Assembly (NCBI GenBank): GCA_016789785.1
Contig: JAEUQE010000082.1
Span: forward strand, 1-33,252
Source: Bryobacterales bacterium
Lineage (GTDB): Bacteria; Acidobacteriota; Terriglobia; Bryobacterales; Bryobacteraceae
Direction: 5' to 3'
Length of the DNA: 33,252 nucleotides
Positions 24,236 through 31,708 of the stretch are shown piece after piece. The notes under the pieces were generated by a model, which ran no database searches, was not told the origin of the DNA, and saw nothing but the letters and a program-made list of their open reading frames with translations. Each line of letters opens with the position of its first letter. The stretch's first letter is position 1. The position numbers and the translations under genes were made by a program.

Positions 24236-25345
24236 CTACTGCTTTGCCACGCGATGCACGGCGTTCACCAGCTTGCGATACGGCAGTGCGCTGAGGTTTT
24301 CATAGGGCACCCATTCGCCATCGCGCCAGCTTGAGTAGTACCAGGCGGCGAGCAGCGCGACATGGTCCTGGCGGTCGCGTAACGTCACGCGTCCGGAGGT
24401 CTGCAAAGCAGCGGCGATCTCGCGGAGCTTGCGATCGAGTGGAGCAGGCTTGCCTTCCTCCACCTTCAATGACAAGGTCGCGCCCTCCAGCCAGCGGCCC
24501 TCGTGAAAGAAGCGCAGACGCACTGCCTCGTCATCGGTGGAGTGAAGCACGGCGACGCCATTCAGCTTCGTCACATCGGACGCGAGATCATCGCGGCCCT
24601 GCACCAAAGCCGTCACCTTCTCGAGCTTCTTGTGCATGCGGGCGGCTTCTTCGAACTCAAGATCCTGACTGAAGCGATCCCGCGCGCCACGCACGGACTC
24701 AAGCAACGTCTCACCGTTCGAGCGCAGGAAGGCCGAAACACGAGCAGCTTCGCTTTGATACTCCGAGTCGCTCACTACGAGTTGGCACGGGCGCAGACAC
24801 TTGTTCATCTCTCCATAGACACAGCCGGGATGATCGGGAGAAGGCTGCAGGTCTTCCTGGCAGCGCCGGAGCTGAAAGAAGTCGAGCATGTCGCCCTCGA
24901 ACTTCTCCGCCGCGGCACGAGTGCGAAACGGCCCATAGTGAATTGACTCGACGCCACTGAGCCGCGTGGTGATGAACGTCCTCGCATAGGCGTTCGACAA
25001 GAGAAGCTTCACAAACGAAGGCTGGCGCAGCTTCAGCACGCGTGTGTAGGTCTCCGGGAAGTGCTGGCGTGCGAGTTCATAGAGCAGCAGGCTGGATTCC
25101 AGGCGTGATCGAAACGGCCAATAGTCGACGCGCTGCGCGATGTCGCGAAGATGCAGCATGCGGCCGCTGCGTTCCCGAGGTCCAAGCAGCCGCGTCAAGC
25201 GCCGGCGCAGTTGATTGGTGCGCGCAAGGTACGGCTCGCCGGCGTGAGGCCAGATGAGAAACACCGCGGGGATGTTCGGACACACAGACAAGGCGTGGTC
25301 GACTTCCGCAACCGTGGCAGAGAATGTTTCGGGAGCAACGGACAC
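24236..25345 (-). CDS. UvrC/Cho-like protein with altered GIY-YIG site
   Basis: A 369-residue protein resembling the N-terminal half of UvrC. A GIY-YIG-type domain at about 25-110 (PAVFLIWPHAGEPYLARTNQLRRRL) is followed by CLRPCQ and a UVR motif, FSQDLEFEEAARMHKKLEKV, as in UvrC. The first catalytic Tyr is replaced (VFL instead of VYL), YVGKA reads YLART, and the Asn that follows the PxxY segment appears to be Thr; the Glu (ESSLLLYEL) is kept. Incision activity may therefore be changed or lost. The UvrC C-terminal RNase-H-like and HhH domains are absent. The start is GTG 3 nt after the stop of the aldo/keto reductase gene, so they share a transcript. Confidence 0.85.
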   Translation of the reverse strand: MSVAPETFSATVAEVDHALSVCPNIPAVFLIWPHAGEPYLARTNQLRRRLTRLLGPRERSGRMLHLRDIAQRVDYWPFRSRLESSLLLYELARQHFPETYTRVLKLRQPSFVKLLLSNAYARTFITTRLSGVESIHYGPFRTRAAAEKFEGDMLDFFQLRRCQEDLQPSPDHPGCVYGEMNKCLRPCQLVVSDSEYQSEAARVSAFLRSNGETLLESVRGARDRFSQDLEFEEAARMHKKLEKVTALVQGRDDLASDVTKLNGVAVLHSTDDEAVRLRFFHEGRWLEGATLSLKVEEGKPAPLDRKLREIAAALQTSGRVTLRDRQDHVALLAAWYYSSWRDGEWVPYENLSALPYRKLVNAVHRVAKQ

Positions 25346-25348
25346 AGG

Positions 25349-26437
25349 CTAACTGTTCAATATTCTCTCAAACGCAATGCGGTCCATCGGAGGATACGTG
25401 GCTGCGGCGAGATTCTCGCGCACATGTTCTGACCTGCTCATGCCCACCAGCGCGGTGGTGATCCCCGGCGCTGAGCGTGTGAATTGGATCGCGCGGCCGG
25501 CATCGTTGACAGGCCCGCGAATGGCCGCTGTCAACGCATTGGGAAGGCCGGCTGCAAGGCGTGCTTGCAATAGAGAAGCACTGGCCACAACCGTGATGCC
25601 GAACCGGGCCGCGGCCTCCAACACACTGACGCGAGACTCTCCCTGAGGCTCCGCGGGCTTCGTGTACGCCTCGGTCATGGCGAGATTGAAGGGCAATTGC
25701 ACGAAACGGAAATGATGCGCGGGGCCAGCGATGGAAGCCGCAACGTCCACCATGCGCGAGAGTGACAGGCCTTTCGGCGGGCCACCCGCTCGATACCCAT
25801 CCCACGTCGCCGCGCCGTAGGATGCGATCCTGCCTGCCGATACCTGCCCTTCCAGACATTCGAACGCGGCATGAATTCGCTGATAGAACGTGTCCTGATC
25901 CACATAGCGAAGCTGTGTTTCCGGGTTGTGCAGATAGAACAGGTCGATCATCTCGATCCCGAGATTCTGGCGGCTGCGCTCCAACTGGTCGAGGAGAAAC
26001 GCTGGCGCCATCGAGTGCATGTTGCCCACAACGTCGGATGCATGAAGCTTGGCGACTGGGAGAGCATCGGACACCAGATAGCCGGCCTTGGTGCAGATCA
26101 GGAGTTGCTCGCGCAGCCCGGGATCGGCGTTGCACAGCCTCACCAGCGCCTCGCCGATCGCACGTTCGGAAAGCTGGTGGCGATAGTTGAGCGAGGTGTC
26201 GATGACATTGATCCCTCCCTCGATCGCCGTTGTGACCGCGCCGGTGTATGATTCGGAGACCGAAGCGGTGGGGTCGCCGAGATAGGTGCCGATGCCGATT
26301 GACGACAGTGTGAGCGAGCCCGCCGCCACGCGATAGAAACGTTGCGCCAGGTGTTGCGGAAAGCGCTCCGTGAAGGCGGCGGTCGCACGCGCGGTGGCGC
26401 GTCCGGGGATCAGCTTGCGAGGGTGGTTGGGCGTCAT
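25349..26437 (-). CDS. Aldo/keto reductase
   Basis: A reductase of about 362 residues. The catalytic tetrad is recognisable: Asp in INVIDTSLNY, Tyr in that segment, Lys in LLICTKAGY and His in FYLHNPE. The rest is a TIM barrel with a C-terminal cofactor region (GITTALVGMSRSEHVRENLAAA). The likely reaction is NADPH-dependent reduction of a carbonyl group; the substrate is unknown. ATG 26437 is used; an in-frame GTG at 26461 is an alternative, and neither has a well-spaced ribosome binding site. It is divergent from the BlaI gene, so the BlaI operators lie in their shared promoter region. Confidence 0.9.
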   Translation of the reverse strand: MTPNHPRKLIPGRATARATAAFTERFPQHLAQRFYRVAAGSLTLSSIGIGTYLGDPTASVSESYTGAVTTAIEGGINVIDTSLNYRHQLSERAIGEALVRLCNADPGLREQLLICTKAGYLVSDALPVAKLHASDVVGNMHSMAPAFLLDQLERSRQNLGIEMIDLFYLHNPETQLRYVDQDTFYQRIHAAFECLEGQVSAGRIASYGAATWDGYRAGGPPKGLSLSRMVDVAASIAGPAHHFRFVQLPFNLAMTEAYTKPAEPQGESRVSVLEAAARFGITVVASASLLQARLAAGLPNALTAAIRGPVNDAGRAIQFTRSAPGITTALVGMSRSEHVRENLAAATYPPMDRIAFERILNS

Positions 26438-26473
26438 CTCCGCAGACCCGGATGGTAGCACGCATCACAAAGT

Positions 26474-26510
26474 ACGAAAGTTTTCGTTGACAAGTACGAA
26501 TCTCTTCGTA
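26474..26510 (+). promoter_or_regulatory. Two BlaI-type operator dyads
   Basis: Dyad 1 is ACGAA (26474-26478), 4 nt, TTCGT (26483-26487). Dyad 2 is TACGAA (26495-26500), 4 nt, TTCGTA (26505-26510). Their centres are 22 bp apart, about two helical turns, so two repressor dimers could bind the same face. They overlap the probable -35 box and spacer of the blaI-like gene. Confidence 0.7.
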
Positions 26511-26514
26511 GATG
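26487..26514 (+). promoter_or_regulatory. Probable promoter of the BlaI-M56 operon
   Basis: TTGACA at 26487-26492 is a consensus -35 box. A weak -10 candidate TAGATG lies 16 bp later at 26509-26514. The start codon at 26523 would be only a few bases from the transcript start, so the mRNA may be nearly leaderless. Both operator dyads overlap this promoter, as expected for autorepression. Confidence 0.5.
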
Positions 26515-26522
26515 ATGGAGAC

Positions 26523-26903
26523 ATGAGCGTGAACAAACCAACCGAGTTCGAACTCGAGATCCTGAACGTGCTCTGGCAGCGTGGCCCATCCACGGTACGC
26601 GAGGTGTTCGAAGAGATCCAGCCCCAGCGCGAAACCGGCTACACCACCGTGCTCAAAATGATGCAACTCATGGCCGACAAGGGGTTGCTCGATCGCGAAG
26701 AAGAGTCGAGGGCTCACGTGTACCGGACGGCATCTCCCAAAGAAGAGATGCAGCAAAACCTGGTAAAGGATCTGATCGGACGCGCGTTCGGAGGCTCGGC
26801 ACTGGCGATGCTGCAAGCCGCGGTATCGGGTGGCGTTGCGTCGCGCAAGGAGATCGCCGAGCTGCGCAAATTGCTTGATGCAAAGAAAGGAAGGACGAAA
26901 TGA
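26523..26903 (+). CDS. BlaI/MecI/CopY-family transcriptional repressor
   Basis: A 126-residue winged-helix repressor. The N-terminal domain (about 1-75) reads TEFELEILNVLWQRGPSTVREV, then TGYTTVLKMMQLMADKGLLDRE, which is the family's DNA-binding signature. The C-terminal helices (about 80-126) form the dimerisation part. In the known BlaI/BlaR1 systems the repressor is inactivated by proteolysis after its membrane peptidase partner is activated. Here it overlaps the M56 peptidase gene by 4 bp (ATGA), and its own promoter carries matching dyads. It is probably autoregulated and may also repress the divergent aldo/keto reductase gene. Confidence 0.95.
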   Translation: MSVNKPTEFELEILNVLWQRGPSTVREVFEEIQPQRETGYTTVLKMMQLMADKGLLDREEESRAHVYRTASPKEEMQQNLVKDLIGRAFGGSALAMLQAAVSGGVASRKEIAELRKLLDAKKGRTK

Positions 26904-28198
26904 TGGAAGCGATCGGCGTCGGGATCCTGCAGTTCCTCTGGCAGGGACTCGTGTTGTTGCTGCTATGGATGCCCTTGCATTGGGCAGTGAGCTCGCCCGC
27001 GGCACGTTATCTGCTCTCGATGGCCGTGCTTGGCGCGATGGTGGCGTTCTTCTCGTGGACCGTTTGGAGCGAGTGGTCCACTCCACCGCTGACGGGCGCC
27101 GCCGGCGGAGTGTTGGCGACGCAAGCGCCTTGGCTCAGCGTGCTGGCGATGATCTGGATGAGCGGAGCAGGTGTGCTGGCCGCGCGTCACGCGCTCGCAT
27201 GGATGTGGCTGCTCTCACGGATTCGCAAGGCATGCACACCGATCGAGGGCGAGTGGGCCGACGCCGTGTCCCGGCTTCGCGAGCGCATGGGTGTGGGCGC
27301 CGTGCAGGTGATGCGTGCCGATTGGCTCCAGAGCCCGAGCGTATATGGCGTCGTCCGGCCCATGCTGTTGGTCCCGGCGAGTGCGCTTTCCGGCCTGTCG
27401 CCCGCACAGATTGAAGCGGTCGCCGCTCATGAACTGGCGCATGTGATGCGCCACGATTTCCTGATGAACGTCCTCCAGTCGATTGCGGAGACGCTGCTGT
27501 TCTTCCATCCCGCAGTGTGGTGGATGTCGCGTCAGATCCGTGCCGATCGCGAGATGTGCGCCGATGATCTGGCAGTGCGTCACACAGGCAGCGCCGGGGT
27601 GTTGGCAGAAGCGCTCCTGCTGTTGGAGGAGCGCCGCGCGGCCGCGTTGATGCCTGCCGCATCGTCAAGCCCACTTGCATCGCGAGTGCGACGGCTCATG
27701 GACGCCGAGACGCAACGCCACTCCTCCACGGGAATCGCCATAGTCATGCTCGGTGCGGTGCTGTTCGCAGGCAGCGCAATGGTCTATGCGCAACCGGAAA
27801 TCCCGCAGCCGTATCTCAAGTGGCTGACGGAGGACGTTGTCTACATCATCGATAAGGCCGAGGAAGCTGTGTACCGGAAGCTAACGACGAATGAAGAGCG
27901 CGAGATGTTCATCGTGCAATTCTGGAGCCGGCGCGATCGTACCCCCGGCACACCTTCCGAAAACGAGTTCAAGGAAGAGCACTACCGCCGCATCGCCTAT
28001 GCCAATCAGCGATTCGGCAGCAGAGGTGGCGAGGCGGTCGCCGGATGGAAGACCGATCGCGGCCGCGTGTACATCCGCCTTGGACCACCCGACGAAATCG
28101 AGAGACATCCGGATCGTGGCACAGAGCAATGGATGTACCGCAAGAACGAACACGGCGTGCCGATGATCCTGCACTTCCAGGACGGGGTACAGCGCTAG
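26900..28198 (+). CDS. M56 (BlaR1-type) membrane peptidase fused to GWxTD domain
   Basis: A 432-residue protein. Hydrophobic membrane segments lie at about 8-28, 36-55, 80-103 and 276-296. The M56 zinc peptidase domain contains HELAH (177-181) and the third ligand region REMCADD (218). After the last TM segment, instead of a penicillin-binding sensor, there is an extracytoplasmic GWxTD domain (about 300-432) with GWKTDRGRVYIRLGPPDEIE. The fusion is seen in Acidobacteria, but what the GWxTD part senses is unknown. By analogy with BlaR1, signal reception outside would activate cleavage of the BlaI-like protein encoded just upstream. Confidence 0.9.
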   Translation: MMEAIGVGILQFLWQGLVLLLLWMPLHWAVSSPAARYLLSMAVLGAMVAFFSWTVWSEWSTPPLTGAAGGVLATQAPWLSVLAMIWMSGAGVLAARHALAWMWLLSRIRKACTPIEGEWADAVSRLRERMGVGAVQVMRADWLQSPSVYGVVRPMLLVPASALSGLSPAQIEAVAAHELAHVMRHDFLMNVLQSIAETLLFFHPAVWWMSRQIRADREMCADDLAVRHTGSAGVLAEALLLLEERRAAALMPAASSSPLASRVRRLMDAETQRHSSTGIAIVMLGAVLFAGSAMVYAQPEIPQPYLKWLTEDVVYIIDKAEEAVYRKLTTNEEREMFIVQFWSRRDRTPGTPSENEFKEEHYRRIAYANQRFGSRGGEAVAGWKTDRGRVYIRLGPPDEIERHPDRGTEQWMYRKNEHGVPMILHFQDGVQR

Positions 28199-28204
28199 AT
28201 CCAG

Positions 28205-29365
28205 TCACTCCACAGATGCTGCCACAGCGTTCGACACCATCCGCAGTGCTCGTCCGCCATCAATCGAAACGGGCCGGTTCGTCAGAATCACGCAAACCAC
28301 TTGCGTGACCGGATCGGCCCAAGCCACTGTGCCCGTCGCGCCCGAATGCCCAAAGGTTCGCTCCGAAACCAACTCCCCGGAATACGCCCAGACGATCGAC
28401 TTCGCCAGCCCCCAGCCCAAGCCCCATGGTTTCTTCAATCGCTCATTCTGATCGGTGGTCATCGCGGTAACAGTAGCCGGGCTCATCCATCGCTTCCCTT
28501 GATGCAGACCTTTGTTCAGGAAAGTCTGCAGCAGGACCGCAAGATCGCCTGTTGTGCTATGCATGCCTCCCCACGGATGCCCCATGTCGCGCCAGTAGGC
28601 ACTATTCGGGCCGAAGCGTTCATTGTCAGCCCGGTTCTCACTCGCTGCCTCGAACACGCGCACCGTATCCTCAATGCGCCAACCGGGCTTCATGCCAAGC
28701 GCGCTGTTCTTCATGCCAAGCGGTTCGAAGATCTCCTTCTGCTCGAAGTCGCGCAACCGCATCTTCGTCACACGCTCCACAATCTCGCCGGCCAGCAGCG
28801 TGCCCATGCTCTGATACCGGAAGTCCTCCCGCGGTATATAGAGCAGGGGCGTCTTCAGCGCACCCGCGACAAACTTGCTCAACGGCGCGTGCGCGCGGCG
28901 AAGCTCAATGTTCTCGGGCAGCATGTCAGGCAATCCGGAAGTGTGGCTCAGCAGATCACGCACGCGCACCTGGCCGCGCTGATCGCCGGTGAACTCGGGC
29001 ACGTATCGCGACACCGGATCATCCAGCAATACCTGGCCACGCTCCACCAGAAGCATCAATGCGCATGCCGTCACTGGCTTCGTGATGGATGCCAGCAGGA
29101 AGATCGACTCCGGCGTCACAGCCCGTGCATTCGGCGCGGGCGACAGCTTGCCAAAGCCTCGGTGCAACACAACCGTTCCATTGCGCGCCACCAGAAGCGA
29201 CGCTGCGCCCAACTCGCCGGATCGCACTTGCGCATCAAGAATTGCAGCCGCGCGTTCCAGCCGGTCCGCCGACATGCCTGCCCTTGCGGGAGCGGCGGTG
29301 GGAAGCTGAGCCATCAATGGAATCGCGGCAACGGACAGAACGGCGAGAGGTCGCATGCAGACCAT
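28205..29365 (-). CDS. Exported serine hydrolase, beta-lactamase fold
   Basis: A protein of about 386 residues from the class C beta-lactamase / esterase family. A signal-like N-terminus is followed by the catalytic SxxK motif LLASITKPVTA (S93, K96 in this numbering). The second motif is RYQSMG in place of YxN, and HSGATG replaces KTG, as in many esterase-like members. Start ATG 29365 overlaps the previous stop as TAATG; ATG 29356 gives a cleaner signal peptide and is equally possible. The substrate is not evident; esterase or peptidase activity on envelope components is typical. It is the last gene of the minus-strand run from 32962. Confidence 0.88.
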   Translation of the reverse strand: MVCMRPLAVLSVAAIPLMAQLPTAAPARAGMSADRLERAAAILDAQVRSGELGAASLLVARNGTVVLHRGFGKLSPAPNARAVTPESIFLLASITKPVTACALMLLVERGQVLLDDPVSRYVPEFTGDQRGQVRVRDLLSHTSGLPDMLPENIELRRAHAPLSKFVAGALKTPLLYIPREDFRYQSMGTLLAGEIVERVTKMRLRDFEQKEIFEPLGMKNSALGMKPGWRIEDTVRVFEAASENRADNERFGPNSAYWRDMGHPWGGMHSTTGDLAVLLQTFLNKGLHQGKRWMSPATVTAMTTDQNERLKKPWGLGWGLAKSIVWAYSGELVSERTFGHSGATGTVAWADPVTQVVCVILTNRPVSIDGGRALRMVSNAVAASVE

Positions 29366-30489
29366 TATCCATGGACAGCGTTCGGGACGGCGCGAGTCCG
29401 CAGCAGACGGCGCCACAGCCACTCGACAGGTCCTTGCGGGAACCGCCCGAGCCACCACACGCTGCACGCAGCCTGGACACCGAACAACAGCAGTTGCAGC
29501 ACCACAGCATCGCGAAATCGAAGCTTCTGCCATTGCCCAAAGCCATAGCCGCAATAGACGATCGTCACCAGTAACGAGGCAAGCATGTAGTTTGTAAGCG
29601 GCATGCGCCCAACAGAGCGCAGAGGCTCCAGGAACCGGCGCAATCGCTGGCGATTCCAAAGCACCGCCAGAGCGGATGCATACGTCAGGCTCAGAATGGG
29701 CGTGGTCATGAATTCGAGCACGACCGAGCCGGTGGTGACGCCACCCACGATGAGCGCGATTGCCACAAGCGCAGCCAGAACCGCTGTGCGCACGGCATGA
29801 CGGGCGAGCATCGCGGTGTCGAACACGCTGTACCGCGCCGCCATCATGCCGCACAAGAACATGCAGAAAACCGCGACATGCTGCACCGTGTAGCGGAGGA
29901 TTGTGCGCGAGACGGATGAATGAAGCGCGAGGAACGATTGGAAACGATACGACACCGTATCGAAGTAAGAACCACTTGCGTAGATGACTGCTCTTCCCGA
30001 TGGTGGAGAACCAGACGCGGAAACCACGCCGGCGTGCATGAGTGCCGTCTCAATCTCGCCCTGCCATAGCGCGATCAGGGCGGTAAAGGCGATGGCAAGC
30101 CATACGCCGCGGTCATCCACCCGGGCAAACAACATCAGCATCATCCCGGCGATCGCGTAAGGCATCAGGATGTCCTGTTGTCCCCAGAGCAGGACGAAAT
30201 GCGCAAACCCGATCAGCAGCAAAATGCTCTGCCGCCGGACATAGTAACTGAAGAAGCCAGCCTGACGGCGGCGTTCGAACTGGAGTGCAAAACCGATGCC
30301 AAAGAGAAACGCGAATAACGTGCGGAACTTGCCTGCGATGAAAACGCCGGAGACGAACATGAGTTCGGCGTCCCGTCCGTTCACCCATCCGCCGTCAATC
30401 AAGTTCTGAACGGCAACGCCGATGAGAGCGAATCCGCGAAGAACATCCAGATAGTCATAGCGGACCGCGGTCGCGGGAGCTGGCGGCAC
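29365..30489 (-). CDS. DUF418-family multi-pass membrane protein
   Basis: A 374-residue integral membrane protein with about 8-10 hydrophobic segments. The N-terminal YLDVLRGFALIGVAVQNL and C-terminal SVGRMPLTNYMLASLL plus FPQGPVEWLWRRL are DUF418 signatures. The start is GTG 30489. Function is unknown; DUF418 proteins resemble membrane acyltransferase-like proteins in topology and often sit with envelope genes. It lies 15 bp after the coiled-coil gene and is followed without a gap by the serine hydrolase gene. Confidence 0.88.
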   Translation of the reverse strand: MPPAPATAVRYDYLDVLRGFALIGVAVQNLIDGGWVNGRDAELMFVSGVFIAGKFRTLFAFLFGIGFALQFERRRQAGFFSYYVRRQSILLLIGFAHFVLLWGQQDILMPYAIAGMMLMLFARVDDRGVWLAIAFTALIALWQGEIETALMHAGVVSASGSPPSGRAVIYASGSYFDTVSYRFQSFLALHSSVSRTILRYTVQHVAVFCMFLCGMMAARYSVFDTAMLARHAVRTAVLAALVAIALIVGGVTTGSVVLEFMTTPILSLTYASALAVLWNRQRLRRFLEPLRSVGRMPLTNYMLASLLVTIVYCGYGFGQWQKLRFRDAVVLQLLLFGVQAACSVWWLGRFPQGPVEWLWRRLLRTRAVPNAVHG

Positions 30490-30504
30490 GGTGCGACCGC
30501 TGCC

Positions 30505-30930
30505 TCAATAAGTGCGGCCGCGCACGGTCTCTCGAACCGAATCTTTCAGACAGTGCAATTGGGCCCGCAGGGAGTGCATTTCGCCGCGAATCGACCGGAA
30601 GGCCTCACGCAGATCGTTGCGCACTTGGAATGCGGCGCTCTGGGTATCACGGCGGACGTCCTCGGCGCTCTGATGCAGGTCCTGATGCAACTCGCGGCCG
30701 CTCTCGCGGAGATCCGTCCGAATCTGTGTCCGCATTTCGCGGACGGCCTTCTCGTACTCCTCGCGGATCTCAAGCAGCTTCGGCCGCACTTCACGGATGA
30801 CAGGATCGGACTGCATGATCACAGCAGGCACCGGATGGCTCCGCTGAATCGTGGCTCCGGCAAGACCAAACACGGCGATCAGCGCAACGGCGACGAGGTC
30901 GAAATTGCGCTGGAGCCAGGTCGGCTTCAT
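30505..30930 (-). CDS. Single-pass membrane protein with coiled coil
   Basis: A 141-residue protein with one N-terminal TM segment (about 8-28, LVAVALIAVFGLAGATI) and then about 100 residues of charged heptad-like sequence (REVRPKLLEIREEYEKAVRE and on), predicted to be a long coiled coil. No family is recognised. The start is ATG 30930 with GGAGGT 7 nt upstream and a 1-nt TGATG overlap with the ABC ATPase gene, so the two are translationally coupled. It may be an anchoring or scaffolding partner of the transporter, which is an inference from position. Confidence 0.78.
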   Translation of the reverse strand: MKPTWLQRNFDLVAVALIAVFGLAGATIQRSHPVPAVIMQSDPVIREVRPKLLEIREEYEKAVREMRTQIRTDLRESGRELHQDLHQSAEDVRRDTQSAAFQVRNDLREAFRSIRGEMHSLRAQLHCLKDSVRETVRGRTY

Positions 30931-31628
30931 CAAACCACCTCCACATTCTCCTCGACGATCCGGCCATCGAACAGGTGAATCGACCGGTCGGCGTGGCGGG
31001 CATAACGGGGATCGTGGGTTACCATGCCGATGGTTGCGCCGTGGCGATGCAACTCGCGAAGGAGTTCCATCACGGCTTCGCCATTGGCGGAATCGAGGTT
31101 TCCGGTAGGTTCGTCGGCGAGCAGGATCGCCGGCTCGCCCACCAGTGCACGCGCCACGGCGACGCGCTGCTGCTGACCTCCGGAGAGTTGCGAGGGGTAG
31201 TGCTTCACACGATGCGACATGCCGACGCGCTCCAAAGCGTCATGCACGCGCTTCTTGCGCTCGGCGGAACCCATGCCGCGGTAGGTCAAAGGCAGCTCCA
31301 CATTCTCATAGACGGTGAGGTCGCCGATTAAGTTGAATGCCTGGAAGATGAATCCGATTTCGCGGTTCCGGATGCGGGCACGCTCGCTCAGCTTGAGCTT
31401 TTCCACGGGCTGCCCCTTCAGCACGTACTGCCCGCCGCTGGGCGAATCGAGCAGGCCCAGGATTGCCAGCAGCGTCGACTTGCCGCAGCCCGAAGGACCG
31501 GCAATGGCGACATATTCACCCTTCTTGATTTCCATGTGGATTCCGGAAAGGGCGTGCGTCTCCACCTCGTCGGTGACGAACACCTTCGTGACGCCTTCCA
31601 GTCGAATCAATGTCTCCGCTGAGCTCAT
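30930..31628 (-). CDS. MacB/LolD-type ABC transporter ATPase
   Basis: A 232-residue ATP-binding subunit. Walker A GPSGCGKST (about 44-52), Q-loop region FIFQAFNLIG, signature LSGGQQQRVAVARAL, Walker B ILLADEPTGNLDS and the H-loop MVTHDP are all intact. The type is that of lipoprotein/macrolide export systems. The start has AAGGAG upstream. A membrane-fusion adaptor gene precedes it, but no FtsX/MacB-type permease gene follows in the window; a coiled-coil protein gene takes that place. Confidence 0.95.
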   Translation of the reverse strand: MSSAETLIRLEGVTKVFVTDEVETHALSGIHMEIKKGEYVAIAGPSGCGKSTLLAILGLLDSPSGGQYVLKGQPVEKLKLSERARIRNREIGFIFQAFNLIGDLTVYENVELPLTYRGMGSAERKKRVHDALERVGMSHRVKHYPSQLSGGQQQRVAVARALVGEPAILLADEPTGNLDSANGEAVMELLRELHRHGATIGMVTHDPRYARHADRSIHLFDGRIVEENVEVV

Positions 31629-31708
31629 GCCATCTCCTTGTTTTGGTCCGGATTCTACCTATTGACTCTCTTTACGTAACAACCGTTAGCAGGTTCCAGA
31701 AAAATACA

